From Lachnospiraceae bacterium (GTDB taxonomy: Bacteria > Bacillota > Clostridia > Lachnospirales > Lachnospiraceae): a DNA stretch of 7,612 bases. The DNA is taken from positions 1 through 7,612 of the forward strand of contig JAILOA010000074.1 of assembly GCA_024691065.1 (NCBI GenBank), given 5' to 3'. The stretch's first letter is position 1. Each line of letters opens with the position of its first letter. The notes under the pieces are model-generated. The model was not told the origin of the DNA. It did not search any database and was given only the letters and a program-made list of their open reading frames with translations. Below, in pieces: positions 1 to 6,597 of the stretch. A program made the position numbers and the translations under genes.

Positions 1-109
1 TAAAGTACTTGATATAGTGTTAGAATACTGAGTGTTGTACAAATTAAGGTGTTTAAAGGTTTTTGGTCGATAATTACAATTAGGATGAATTGGTATTTAT
101 GGTGGTCAT
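1..109. other. Leading intergenic stretch, no supported gene
   Basis: AT-rich sequence before the membrane-protein start. No coding frame is supported. TTGATA (9-14) looks like a -35 but has no -10 at proper spacing, and TTTAAA (52-57) with TACAAT (75-80) at 17 bp is only a weak promoter candidate. Confidence 0.4.
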
Positions 110-967
110 ATGATTGATGAAAATGTATCGAAAATAAACAAAAAATTTAAGAGACTCGGCAATACATGTCGTGTATTATCAGGAATTATGAAGGTCTTTA
201 CCATGGTCGTTATGCTTGCAAGCCTTCTGCTTTTTATGATGGCTTTTGCTATGCCTCAGGCGCTTTTGGATTTGAATTCCACCGTAGAATACAATGCCAA
301 TGTTAATACATCTCAGTTGGGTGTGAGTCTAAAGTCTAAAAATATTGACATGATTGGAAAATTTGTAAAGAAATTAAAGTATGTTAAGTTAGAAAGTGCA
401 AATTCCAAGGGACTTGCAATGTCATTTAAGATAAAAAGAGAAGAGGTAAGTACGAAAACCTTAGGGCTTTTGTTTATTTCGGTATTTCTTTTATCGGTAG
501 TATTTTTCTTGTTCTTATGTTCCCTTAACAGGTTCGGAAAAGCGGTTTCCAGGCGGGAGAACATAAAAAAGATACGAAAACAAACCTTTGCTATGCTGGT
601 GTTTTTCAGTATATGGTTTTTACTTAAGGCGATACCTGCAAGTATGGTTCATAATTTTATGTATGCCACCAAGTATATTACCTTATACATAAAATTTTCG
701 GATATCATAACTGTTTTGATTTTGATTATCATATATAATCTGTTTTGTGTTCTAATATTTGACGGAAGTTTGGATATATTGCAGAGTGCAACTAAATATG
801 AAGTAATTAATGAGGTAAAAAAAAATATAGAGTTAGAACCTGAAAACCCGGAAGACATTGATGAATCCGACATAGAAGATAAAGAGATAAAACAGGAAGA
901 CGTGGATGAATCTAACGTAGAAGATAAAGAGATAAAGCCGGAAAAGCCGGATGATTCGGATGAGTAA
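110..967 (+). CDS. Four-helix membrane protein with acidic repeat tail (DUF2975-like, tentative)
   Basis: I do not recognise a specific function. The 285-residue protein has four hydrophobic segments at about residues 27-47, 117-138, 159-181 and 196-217. The N-terminus (KKFKR) and the loop after helix 2 (RFGKAVSRRENIKKIRK, 141-157) are basic, so by the positive-inside rule both termini should be cytosolic, with a loop of about 70 residues outside between helices 1 and 2. Four helices with a basic 'RRENIKKIRK' loop before helix 3 resemble DUF2975 membrane proteins; this is a loose inference. After helix 4 the tail is acidic: about half of residues 240-285 are Asp or Glu, including two 15-residue repeats (248-262 and 263-277). 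The ATG at 110 is preceded by GGTGG at 101-105, a short 4-nt spacing. The GH2 gene follows on the same strand after 159 bp, too far to assume a shared transcript. Coding is certain; function is unknown. Confidence 0.85.
   Translation: MIDENVSKINKKFKRLGNTCRVLSGIMKVFTMVVMLASLLLFMMAFAMPQALLDLNSTVEYNANVNTSQLGVSLKSKNIDMIGKFVKKLKYVKLESANSKGLAMSFKIKREEVSTKTLGLLFISVFLLSVVFFLFLCSLNRFGKAVSRRENIKKIRKQTFAMLVFFSIWFLLKAIPASMVHNFMYATKYITLYIKFSDIITVLILIIIYNLFCVLIFDGSLDILQSATKYEVINEVKKNIELEPENPEDIDESDIEDKEIKQEDVDESNVEDKEIKPEKPDDSDE
851..940 (+). repeat. Two tandem 45-bp coding repeats (acidic tail)
   Basis: Two adjacent 45-bp units, 851-895 and 896-940, match at 38 of 45 positions by eye. They encode EDIDESDIEDKEIKQ and EDVDESNVEDKEIKP in the cytosolic tail of the membrane protein. 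Three of the seven differences (in att/gtg, tcc/tct and aaa/aag codons) are at third positions. The unit is a whole number of codons, so gain or loss of copies would keep the frame. Confidence 0.85.
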
Positions 968-991
968 TAAACAGAAATAATTGGACTCTAC

Positions 992-1039
992 AGATTCCGA
1001 AAGCCGTAATTAAGAGAAGGGGTAAGGCTTTTTGAATCT
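992..1039 (+). other. Long interrupted hairpin upstream of the GH2 gene
   Basis: AGATTC (992-997) pairs with GAATCT (1034-1039) and AAAGCC (1000-1005) pairs with GGCTTT (1026-1031). The two perfect 6-bp stems are separated by a 2x2 internal loop (CG against TT). The apical loop of 20 nt (1006-1025) holds the Shine-Dalgarno-like AGAAGGGG. A T5 run lies at 1029-1033, inside the distal arm, so this could be a weak terminator for the membrane-protein gene, a leader element of the GH2 gene, or neither. The pairing is seen directly; the role is unknown. Confidence 0.4.
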
Positions 1040-1059
1040 GATAATCATAAAAGGAAACT

Positions 1060-1080
1060 ATGTTAACGTATAAAATGTAA
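1060..1080 (+). other. Possible six-codon leader ORF upstream of the GH2 gene
   Basis: An ATG at 1060 opens the short frame MLTYKM followed by TAA at 1078-1080. It is preceded by AAAAGG (1049-1054) at a good 5-nt spacing. It ends 46 bp before the GH2 start. So short a frame arises easily by chance in AT-rich DNA, so it is only a candidate leader peptide. Confidence 0.15.
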
Positions 1081-1111
1081 TTTTAGAAATATAGATTTTT
1101 AATAATTGCAA

Positions 1112-1117
1112 AAGGGG
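1112..1117 (+). promoter_or_regulatory. Ribosome binding site of the GH2 gene
   Basis: AAGGGG lies 9 nt before the ATG at 1127 and supports that start. The nonamer AAGGGGTAA here (1112-1120) also occurs in the hairpin loop upstream at 1017-1025. I could not find a convincing sigma-A promoter between 968 and 1111; several AT-rich -10-like hexamers occur but none has a good -35 at 16-18 bp. Confidence 0.7.
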
Positions 1118-1126
1118 TAAAATAAT

Positions 1127-3499
1127 ATGAGTAAAAAAATATGTCTTAATAATGATTGGGGTTATACCGACAATTTTACTGAAGATCTTTTAGGGGCGGA
1201 CTTTGATGAAAGTTCACTTCAAAATGTCAGACTTCCGCATACGGTAAAAGAGACACCGTTTAATTATTTTGATGAATCCGAATATCAGATGGTATCAGGT
1301 TACAGAAGAATAATAAAGTGGGACGATACATTTGAAAATAAAAATGTATTTTTGAATGTCGGAGCAGTGGCTCATTATGCCGAAGTATATTTAAACGGGG
1401 AGTTGTTGGGAACTCATGCCTGCGGATATACAGCATTTCAGGTTGAGCTTACCGGTAAACTCAATAAGGGAGATAATATCCTTGTTATTAAGGTAGACAG
1501 CCGTGAGTCATTAAATCAGCCACCTTTTGGATATGTTATTGACTATATGACTTATGGTGGTATATATAGAAGTGTTTATTTGTATATAACCGAGAAGGAA
1601 TATATAGAGGACGTTTTTGTAAAGGCAAATATTCCGGAACATGCAGTACTTCCGGGGCATTTAAAGGATAACCGTCTGATAAAGGATAAGCTTCCGGGCT
1701 TTATATATGAAGGCGAGATTGAGACGGACATAGATTTAAACGGACTTCATGATTTTGAAGGTCATATTTATGATATCAGACAAAGGGTATATGATTATAC
1801 CAGTATGGCAAAGAAAAGCGCAGAGGATTGTGAGGATACCGAAGACCTCGAAGGTCTATCCGAGGTTGCCTACAATATAGTTACGGTTGATAAAAAGAAA
1901 TGTGATAAATTTACAATTCATACGGATGTTGACCACGTAACGCTTTGGGATGTTTCTTATCCTAAGCTTTATATCGTGGTTACAGAGCTTTTAAAGGATG
2001 AGGTTGTAATTGACAAGAAAGTTACGACGACAGGATTTAAGTCTTGTTATTTTAATTCCATGGGATTTTATCTGAACGGCAGAAAACTTAAGATAAGAGG
2101 ACTTAACAGACATCAATCCTATCCTTATGTAGGTTATGCAATGCCGGATAATATTCAGGCTTTGGATGCTGACATTATGAAGTATGAGCTTGGTTTAAAT
2201 GCAGTAAGAACGTCACATTATCCTCAATCACATGCATTCATTGAAAGATGCGATGAAATCGGACTTCTGGTATTTACCGAGATTCCGGGCTGGCAGCATA
2301 TAGGAGATGAGGACTGGAAGAAGCAGGCAGTTTCAAATGTAAGCGACATGGTTAAGGAGTATCGAAACCATACATCAATTATCCTTTGGGGTGTTAGAAT
2401 TAATGAATCCCTGGATGATGACGAGCTTTACAAAAAGACAAATGAGACGGCTCATAAATTAGATCCGACACGTCCTACCGGCGGAGTAAGATACCTAAAG
2501 AAGAGTAATCTTTTGGAAGATGTATATACATACAATGACTTCCTTCATGACGGCGTAAGACCGGGCTGTGACAAGAAAGCAGATGTTACAAGCAATATGA
2601 AGAAGCCTTATCTTATTTCGGAATATAACGGACATATGTATCCGACCAAGAGCTATGACGACGAAACACATCGATTGAATCATGCATTAAGACATGTAAA
2701 TGTACTCAACTCGGTCGGCTCTTACAAGGATATCGCCGGTTCCTTCGGATGGTGTATGTTTGATTATAATACACATAAGGATTTCGGTAGCGGAGACAGG
2801 ATTTGCTATCACGGTGTTATGGATATGTTCAGAAATCCTAAGCTTGCAGCCTATGTTTATGAAAGCCAGCAGTCGGCACAAACTATACTTAAGATAAGCT
2901 CCAGCTTCGATATTGGAGAATATCCGGGCAGCGAAGTAGGAGATATCTATATATTTACAAATGCTGACAGCGTTAAGATGTATAAATGCGACAGCGAGTG
3001 CTTTAATGCCGAGAATTCCGATAATGAATTTGTATTCCAAAAGGAATATTTCAGGGATGATACCTATAAGTATATGAAGTATTCTCCGATTAAGCTTGAA
3101 GAATATAAATGCGAGTGGGGAAAAGCCGCTACCGTATTTAAGTTTGAAGCCATTAAGAACGGTAAGGTTGTTAAGACTGTTATAAAGAGTGCTCCGAAGT
3201 CTGTTAAGTTTGATATAAAAGTTAATAATACAAATCTTTCAGAGGGAGATTCTTATGATGCTGCAATGATTAGAATTGTTGCAACGGATGAAAACGGAAA
3301 CCAGCTTCCGTACTTTAATGAGGCTGTTTCATTTGAAACAAGCGGTTCAGTGAGTCTTATCGGGCCTGATTTGATTTCACTGAAAGGCGGAATGGGAGGA
3401 ACGTTTGTTAAGACAAACGGTACAACCGGTGAAGGTAAGCTTATTATAAAGAGTGCTCAGGCGGGAGAGCAGGAGATAGTATTTACTGTTATGAAATAA
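1127..3499 (+). CDS. Glycoside hydrolase family 2 enzyme (beta-galactosidase type), cytosolic
   Basis: A complete 790-residue retaining beta-glycosidase. In order: GH2 jelly-roll sugar-binding domain (about 5-158; YGGIYRSVYL at 143-152 is typical), an Ig-like domain (about 159-305), the TIM barrel (about 306-585) and C-terminal Ig-like domains resembling DUF4982/GH2-C5 (about 600-790). The barrel has the GH2 signatures IRGLNRH (323-329) and RTSHYP (361-366). The acid/base is Glu427 in WGVRINES and the nucleophile Glu499 in YLISEYNGH. There is no signal peptide or membrane helix, so it should act on imported oligosaccharides. The Asn-x-Lys motif of beta-glucuronidases is absent (Cys560-Tyr-His562 by my alignment), which argues against that activity. 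Trp389 appears to replace the Mg-ligand Glu416 of E. coli LacZ. Beta-galactosidase is the best guess, but the substrate is not proven. It is shorter than LacZ (1024) and normal for clostridial GH2 enzymes. The bidirectional terminator follows at once. Confidence 0.93.
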   Translation: MSKKICLNNDWGYTDNFTEDLLGADFDESSLQNVRLPHTVKETPFNYFDESEYQMVSGYRRIIKWDDTFENKNVFLNVGAVAHYAEVYLNGELLGTHACGYTAFQVELTGKLNKGDNILVIKVDSRESLNQPPFGYVIDYMTYGGIYRSVYLYITEKEYIEDVFVKANIPEHAVLPGHLKDNRLIKDKLPGFIYEGEIETDIDLNGLHDFEGHIYDIRQRVYDYTSMAKKSAEDCEDTEDLEGLSEVAYNIVTVDKKKCDKFTIHTDVDHVTLWDVSYPKLYIVVTELLKDEVVIDKKVTTTGFKSCYFNSMGFYLNGRKLKIRGLNRHQSYPYVGYAMPDNIQALDADIMKYELGLNAVRTSHYPQSHAFIERCDEIGLLVFTEIPGWQHIGDEDWKKQAVSNVSDMVKEYRNHTSIILWGVRINESLDDDELYKKTNETAHKLDPTRPTGGVRYLKKSNLLEDVYTYNDFLHDGVRPGCDKKADVTSNMKKPYLISEYNGHMYPTKSYDDETHRLNHALRHVNVLNSVGSYKDIAGSFGWCMFDYNTHKDFGSGDRICYHGVMDMFRNPKLAAYVYESQQSAQTILKISSSFDIGEYPGSEVGDIYIFTNADSVKMYKCDSECFNAENSDNEFVFQKEYFRDDTYKYMKYSPIKLEEYKCEWGKAATVFKFEAIKNGKVVKTVIKSAPKSVKFDIKVNNTNLSEGDSYDAAMIRIVATDENGNQLPYFNEAVSFETSGSVSLIGPDLISLKGGMGGTFVKTNGTTGEGKLIIKSAQAGEQEIVFTVMK

Positions 3500-3503
3500 A
3501 AAT

Positions 3504-3535
3504 AAAAAACATCCGGAAAAATCCGGATGTTTTTT
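3504..3535. terminator. Bidirectional intrinsic terminator between convergent genes
   Basis: CATCCGG (3510-3516) pairs with CCGGATG (3523-3529) around a 6-nt loop. The stem is extended by six A-T pairs (3504-3509 with 3530-3535), giving 13 bp flanked by A6 on one side and T6 on the other. It works in either direction: 4 bp after the GH2 stop on the plus strand and 26 bp after the HAD phosphatase stop on the minus strand. Confidence 0.92.
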
Positions 3536-3561
3536 ATTTTAAGAGAATCAAAATATCTGAT

Positions 3562-4227
3562 TTATTTATTTCCTTTTACGATATCTAAAATTTCAGCAGG
3601 TTTATTTATAAAAAGGCCTGCACCTGCATTTTTTAATTCTTCTATCGTCCTGAAGCCCCAGAGGACAGAAACGGAAGGGAGCCCCGAATTAACGGCGGTT
3701 TTAAAGTCAACCTCGGAATCTCCGATAAATACAGCATCCTCTTTGGTTTTACCTAATTCCTTTAAAGCTATAATAACTTCATCCGGATTAGGCTTTTTTC
3801 TGATGCCCTCTGCTTCATTTTCGCCTATCGATACAGTTATAAGACCCGGGAAATATTTTTCGGTTAAAATTTTCACTGCTGCGTCAGGTTTATTTGAAAC
3901 TATGGCCTGAGATACATTTAAATCATTTAAAGACTGCATAATTTCAAGGATTCCCGGATAGGGAGCGGTTTTAATTTCGCAGTGATTTTTATAATATGCA
4001 TTCATTTCGGCAAAAATCTTATCGATAACTTCATCGGAGGAATCCTTCGGAAGAGCTCTTTTAACATAATTTCTGATTCCGTTTCCTACATATCTTCTGG
4101 ATTCGTCCTTTGTAATCCGAGGATAGGAGTTAACTGATAAAACATGATTCATAGCGGTATGCAGGTCGTCAAGTGTATTCAGAACTGTTCCGTCCATATC
4201 CCAAATTACGGTGTTATATTTAAGCAT
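3562..4227 (-). CDS. HAD-superfamily phosphatase, phosphoglycolate phosphatase (Gph/PpaX) type
   Basis: A complete 221-residue haloacid-dehalogenase hydrolase with all four HAD motifs: motif I WDMDGTVLNT with nucleophile Asp10 and acid/base Asp12; motif II IVSN with Ser111; motif III Lys144/145 in RKKPNPDEV; and motif IV FIGDSEVDF with Asp170 and Asp174. Residues of about 17-85 form the helical cap typical of subfamily I. The TLDDL after motif I and WGFR at 190-193 fit the Gph/PpaX-like branch, whose members act on phosphoglycolate, pyrophosphate or sugar phosphates; the true substrate cannot be read from sequence. Beta-phosphoglucomutase is less likely because motif I lacks its usual form. 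AGGAG at 4239-4243 lies 11 nt before the ATG. The PBP-GGDEF gene is upstream on the same strand across a 131-bp spacer with no T-tracted terminator, so read-through is possible. The 3' end uses the shared bidirectional terminator. Confidence 0.9.
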   Translation of the reverse strand: MLKYNTVIWDMDGTVLNTLDDLHTAMNHVLSVNSYPRITKDESRRYVGNGIRNYVKRALPKDSSDEVIDKIFAEMNAYYKNHCEIKTAPYPGILEIMQSLNDLNVSQAIVSNKPDAAVKILTEKYFPGLITVSIGENEAEGIRKKPNPDEVIIALKELGKTKEDAVFIGDSEVDFKTAVNSGLPSVSVLWGFRTIEELKNAGAGLFINKPAEILDIVKGNK

Positions 4228-4238
4228 TTATATATATT

Positions 4239-4243
4239 CTCCT
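4239..4243 (-). promoter_or_regulatory. Ribosome binding site of the HAD phosphatase gene
   Basis: AGGAG on the minus strand sits 11 nt before the ATG at 4227, with an AT-only spacer. This is slightly long but usable spacing and supports the chosen start. Confidence 0.65.
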
Positions 4244-4268
4244 ATGTTAAGCGGTAACTGTTTTATTG

Positions 4269-4292
4269 TAATAACATTTTGCAATGTTATTA
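4269..4292. repeat. Perfect 10-bp inverted repeat with 4-nt spacer
   Basis: TAATAACATT (4269-4278) and AATGTTATTA (4283-4292) are exact reverse complements around TTGC. The repeat lies 41 bp before the HAD phosphatase start, in the spacer after the PBP-GGDEF gene. No T-run follows on either strand, so it is not a standard terminator. It could be a repressor operator or an AT-rich mRNA hairpin in the phosphatase leader. The symmetry is seen; the function is inference. Confidence 0.5.
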
Positions 4293-4358
4293 ATAACCTT
4301 GTAACTATAATGTCTTGCCATATTATAAATTATGATAAGGGATCAAATGAAACTGATC

Positions 4359-6320
4359 TTAGATACTATCGGTTTCGCCGTTTTGAGCCATAGCTTCACG
4401 TCTTTTTTTCTTTTTAATAGCCTTTTCTCTGTACATAATTCTATCAGCGGCTCTAACCAAATCATCGATGCTTAATGTGTCATCAATTAAATGATTTGCA
4501 ATGCCTATACTTGCTGAAATCTCATAAGGCTTTTCCTTAACATTAGGAAGAGACATAATGGAATCCTGGAAGAGTTTCTGATATTCATCCAAAGATTCGT
4601 TAGTGTTTGAATCCAGAACGATTGCACCTGCAAATTCATCACCACCGTAACGGGCGAAGATACCGAATTTATTGAGTCTTAGCTTAAGAGCATTGGCAAT
4701 TGCGATGAGAGCAAAATCACCCTCGCTGTGACCGTAATTATCATTAATATATTTGAGATTATCCATATCCAATGAAAGCATATAGAGGTATTTACCTTTG
4801 TTTTTAGGATTTGCTATAAGTTCATCCAGCTTTTGATAGAAGCCCCTGCGATTGTATATATCAGTCATCGGATCCTTTTCGGAAAGCATCTTGATTTCAT
4901 TGTTAGCACGCTTCAATTCAGCGTTAAGGTCACTGAGCTTCTTACTGTGAAGCACAGAATATATGGAGTCTGACAGGAACATACCAAATTCATCGATACG
5001 CTGTAAATCCCTGATATCTATCTCCGAGAATCCCTCGATAACATATCCGTAAACGTTTTTACCGGAATTAAGAGAGCGGAGAACCATTATATTAATATCA
5101 CTGTCAGATGAAAGTATGCGCTCTATATTTGGCATTATATTATTGATATGATATGTGGCTCCCGGTGTTTCATAACTGCTTTTATTCTTGGTTTGTGTAA
5201 GAACTGTCATTTCATTAAATTTATGAGGTATATCATCCTGGTTAATGACCTCGGTTTTTACAGCAGCAAATGTATAGATGTGGGACCATAATCTTAAATT
5301 GTCCGGAAGAAGTCTTGCTATATCCCAGATATTAGTTAAATCCAAGGTGGATGTCATCATATGATTCATAGCTGAGGTATGCCAGGTACAGTCTGCCAGG
5401 TTAGTGATAAGTTTGTTTATAACCTTGGTTGTTTCATCGAAACTAAGCTTTGAACAACATGAACAGGAACTGTTAATGTCCAGTTTAAAATCAACCGGAA
5501 TGGTAGCTGACTCATGAATACCCATCAAATCAAAACGTTCAATTTCCTCTATAATGGATTCGCTGAGTTTATCATAGTCCGGAATAGCTGTTGTGATAGG
5601 AGGATTGTTGTATTTGGAACTGATAATTCCGTCAAAACCTGAAATCATAATGTCTTCCGGAATATTATATCCATATTTTACCAATTCATCGCAGGCAGTA
5701 ATTGCCATAGCATCATTCGCACAAATAATGGCATCCGGAAATTCCTTTTCGGATTCGAATATCGACTTCATGGCATTCCTGGTAGGTACTTCCCAAAAGT
5801 CACCGTAGTATATGCGTTCCGATTCAACCGGTATGTTATTTTCCGTTAAGACCTTTTTGTAAACATCGAGTCTTTCTTCTGAAAATGAATTGCCCTTGAT
5901 ACCTGCAATCATATTTACTTTTTTTGCATTATGATATTCAACCATATGCCTTACAACTTTTTCAAATCCGGATTGATAGTCGAAGATGATATTGTAACAA
6001 CTTTCAATATTTCTGTCGGTACAGAAAACCGGAATATCCATTTCGTGACCGATATCTATCAATCTATATAATATATTTTCGAATTTTAATGATTCAGAGA
6101 GGATAATAAGGGCACTTAAATCGAAATTTCTGATTATGTCAAAGAATTCATTATTACCGTCTACCGAAGCTGCATCAGACAGCGAATCGGAATTTGAGGA
6201 TATAACAAGAACAAAGTAGCCATGTTCCTTTGCAACCTTTGTGAGCGCATTAAGGAGCTGGTTTACTCTTTCTTCATATAATCTGATTCCGCAAACACCG
6301 ATTATTTTTCTGATTTGCAT
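4359..6320 (-). CDS. Cytosolic LacI/PBP-like sensor fused to a GGDEF diguanylate cyclase
   Basis: A 653-residue protein numbered from the ATG at 6320. Residues about 4-282 form a LacI-type periplasmic-binding-protein fold (KIIGVCG first strand, DAIICANDAMA at 196-206, ISGFDG at 226-231) without the usual DNA-binding helix-turn-helix. A Cys-rich SCSCC (285-289) leads into an unassigned middle domain (about 290-455), then a likely coiled coil (456-482) and a GGDEF domain (about 483-632). The GGDEF domain has SLDMDNLKYIND (516-527), GHSEGD (530-535) and an intact GGDEF (559-563), so it should make cyclic-di-GMP from GTP. The inhibitory RxxD site is absent: NKFG occupies 550-553. No signal peptide or membrane helix is seen, so it should sense a cytosolic ligand, probably a sugar (inference). 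An in-frame TTG at 6350 would add 10 residues, but the ATG has GAGG 6 nt upstream and starts right at the first strand. It is divergent from the GH13 gene. Confidence 0.93.
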   Translation of the reverse strand: MQIRKIIGVCGIRLYEERVNQLLNALTKVAKEHGYFVLVISSNSDSLSDAASVDGNNEFFDIIRNFDLSALIILSESLKFENILYRLIDIGHEMDIPVFCTDRNIESCYNIIFDYQSGFEKVVRHMVEYHNAKKVNMIAGIKGNSFSEERLDVYKKVLTENNIPVESERIYYGDFWEVPTRNAMKSIFESEKEFPDAIICANDAMAITACDELVKYGYNIPEDIMISGFDGIISSKYNNPPITTAIPDYDKLSESIIEEIERFDLMGIHESATIPVDFKLDINSSCSCCSKLSFDETTKVINKLITNLADCTWHTSAMNHMMTSTLDLTNIWDIARLLPDNLRLWSHIYTFAAVKTEVINQDDIPHKFNEMTVLTQTKNKSSYETPGATYHINNIMPNIERILSSDSDINIMVLRSLNSGKNVYGYVIEGFSEIDIRDLQRIDEFGMFLSDSIYSVLHSKKLSDLNAELKRANNEIKMLSEKDPMTDIYNRRGFYQKLDELIANPKNKGKYLYMLSLDMDNLKYINDNYGHSEGDFALIAIANALKLRLNKFGIFARYGGDEFAGAIVLDSNTNESLDEYQKLFQDSIMSLPNVKEKPYEISASIGIANHLIDDTLSIDDLVRAADRIMYREKAIKKKKRREAMAQNGETDSI

Positions 6321-6324
6321 AGAT

Positions 6325-6330
6325 ACCTCA
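6325..6330 (-). promoter_or_regulatory. Ribosome binding site deciding the PBP-GGDEF start
   Basis: TGAGGT on the minus strand lies 4-6 nt before the ATG at 6320 and favours it. The competing TTG at 6350 has only AGGTG at 6356-6360. The ATG product starts right at the first PBP strand, whereas the ten extra residues add no recognisable element. Confidence 0.6.
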
Positions 6331-6335
6331 TTTCC

Positions 6336-6367
6336 AATAAATAAGCACAAAAAAACACCTATTTATT
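6336..6367. repeat. AT-only 8-bp inverted repeat in the PBP-GGDEF leader
   Basis: AATAAATA (6336-6343) and TATTTATT (6360-6367) are perfect reverse complements around a 16-nt purine/pyrimidine-skewed loop. In the minus-strand transcript this would form a weak A-U hairpin just ahead of the ribosome site, with the alternative TTG codon inside the loop. In such AT-rich DNA it may be chance. Confidence 0.3.
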
Positions 6368-6416
6368 TGATTTTATTTATATAAGTTTTTTAAACAATCT
6401 ATTTACACTTATCACA

Positions 6417-6445
6417 ATTATACTAATATTTACTGTAAAATACAA
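6417..6445 (-). promoter_or_regulatory. Sigma-A-type promoter of the PBP-GGDEF gene
   Basis: On the minus strand, TTGTAT (6440-6445) is followed after exactly 17 bp by a perfect TATAAT (6417-6422). Transcription should start near 6410, giving a leader of about 90 nt to the ATG at 6320. A second, weaker candidate downstream is TTGTTT (6392-6397), 16 bp, TAAAAT (6370-6375). Confidence 0.65.
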
Positions 6446-6493
6446 GCAAAATATCCTAAATAATCTATTAAATATAGTTATTAGGTCTAATGC

Positions 6494-6522
6494 TTGCAAG
6501 GTTTTATTAAGTATGATAAAAT
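6494..6522 (+). promoter_or_regulatory. Extended -10 sigma-A-type promoter of the GH13 gene
   Basis: TTGCAA (6494-6499) is followed after exactly 17 bp by TAAAAT (6517-6522), and a TG dinucleotide one base before the -10 makes it an extended -10 promoter. The start should be near 6529, giving a leader of about 90 nt. The -35 lies inside the 8-bp palindrome CTTGCAAG (6493-6500), which could be part of an operator. The two divergent -35 elements are about 48 bp apart. Confidence 0.75.
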
Positions 6523-6534
6523 ACAAAAAGTTTT

Positions 6535-6597
6535 TGCATGAGAATGCACCATATGCCCTGTGCAGGTTGCTATATGCGGCTGTTTAAAGGGCTATAT
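6535..6597 (+). other. Structured 5' leader of the GH13 gene
   Basis: Three pairings can be drawn in the predicted leader. TGCAT (6535-6539) and ATGCA (6544-6548) close a GAGA loop, a GNRA-type tetraloop. ATATGCCC (6551-6558) pairs with GGGCTATAT (6589-6597) with one bulged T. Inside that stem, GGTTGC-type pairing (6565-6570 with 6576-6581, three G-U pairs) closes a TATAT loop. I do not recognise a known riboswitch; in particular it lacks the conserved bases of the cyclic-di-GMP-I class. A start-proximal site GAGAG (6608-6612) follows 8 nt before the ATG. Confidence 0.35.

Noticed and set aside
313..564. Minus-strand open frame inside the membrane-protein gene
   Set aside because: It is antisense to a well-supported gene, has no ribosome site of note and no recognisable domain.
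2687..3040. Minus-strand 117-codon open frame inside the GH2 gene
   Set aside because: The plus-strand frame carries conserved GH2 barrel sequence here; the antisense frame shows no protein-family signal.
3288..3302. Sequence close to a catabolite-responsive element (ATGAAAACGGAAACC)
   Set aside because: It misses the consensus at one position and lies deep in the 3' coding part of the GH2 gene, so it is probably chance.
1127..3499. Beta-glucuronidase assignment for the GH2 enzyme
   Set aside because: The Asn-x-Lys carboxylate-recognition motif typical of beta-glucuronidases is absent at the aligned position.
3527..3910. Plus-strand 127-codon open frame over the phosphatase gene
   Set aside because: It is antisense to the HAD motifs III and IV and begins inside the terminator hairpin.
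4211..4393. Plus-strand 60-codon frame across the phosphatase/PBP-GGDEF spacer
   Set aside because: It overlaps both flanking genes antisense, lacks a ribosome site and has no recognisable protein features.
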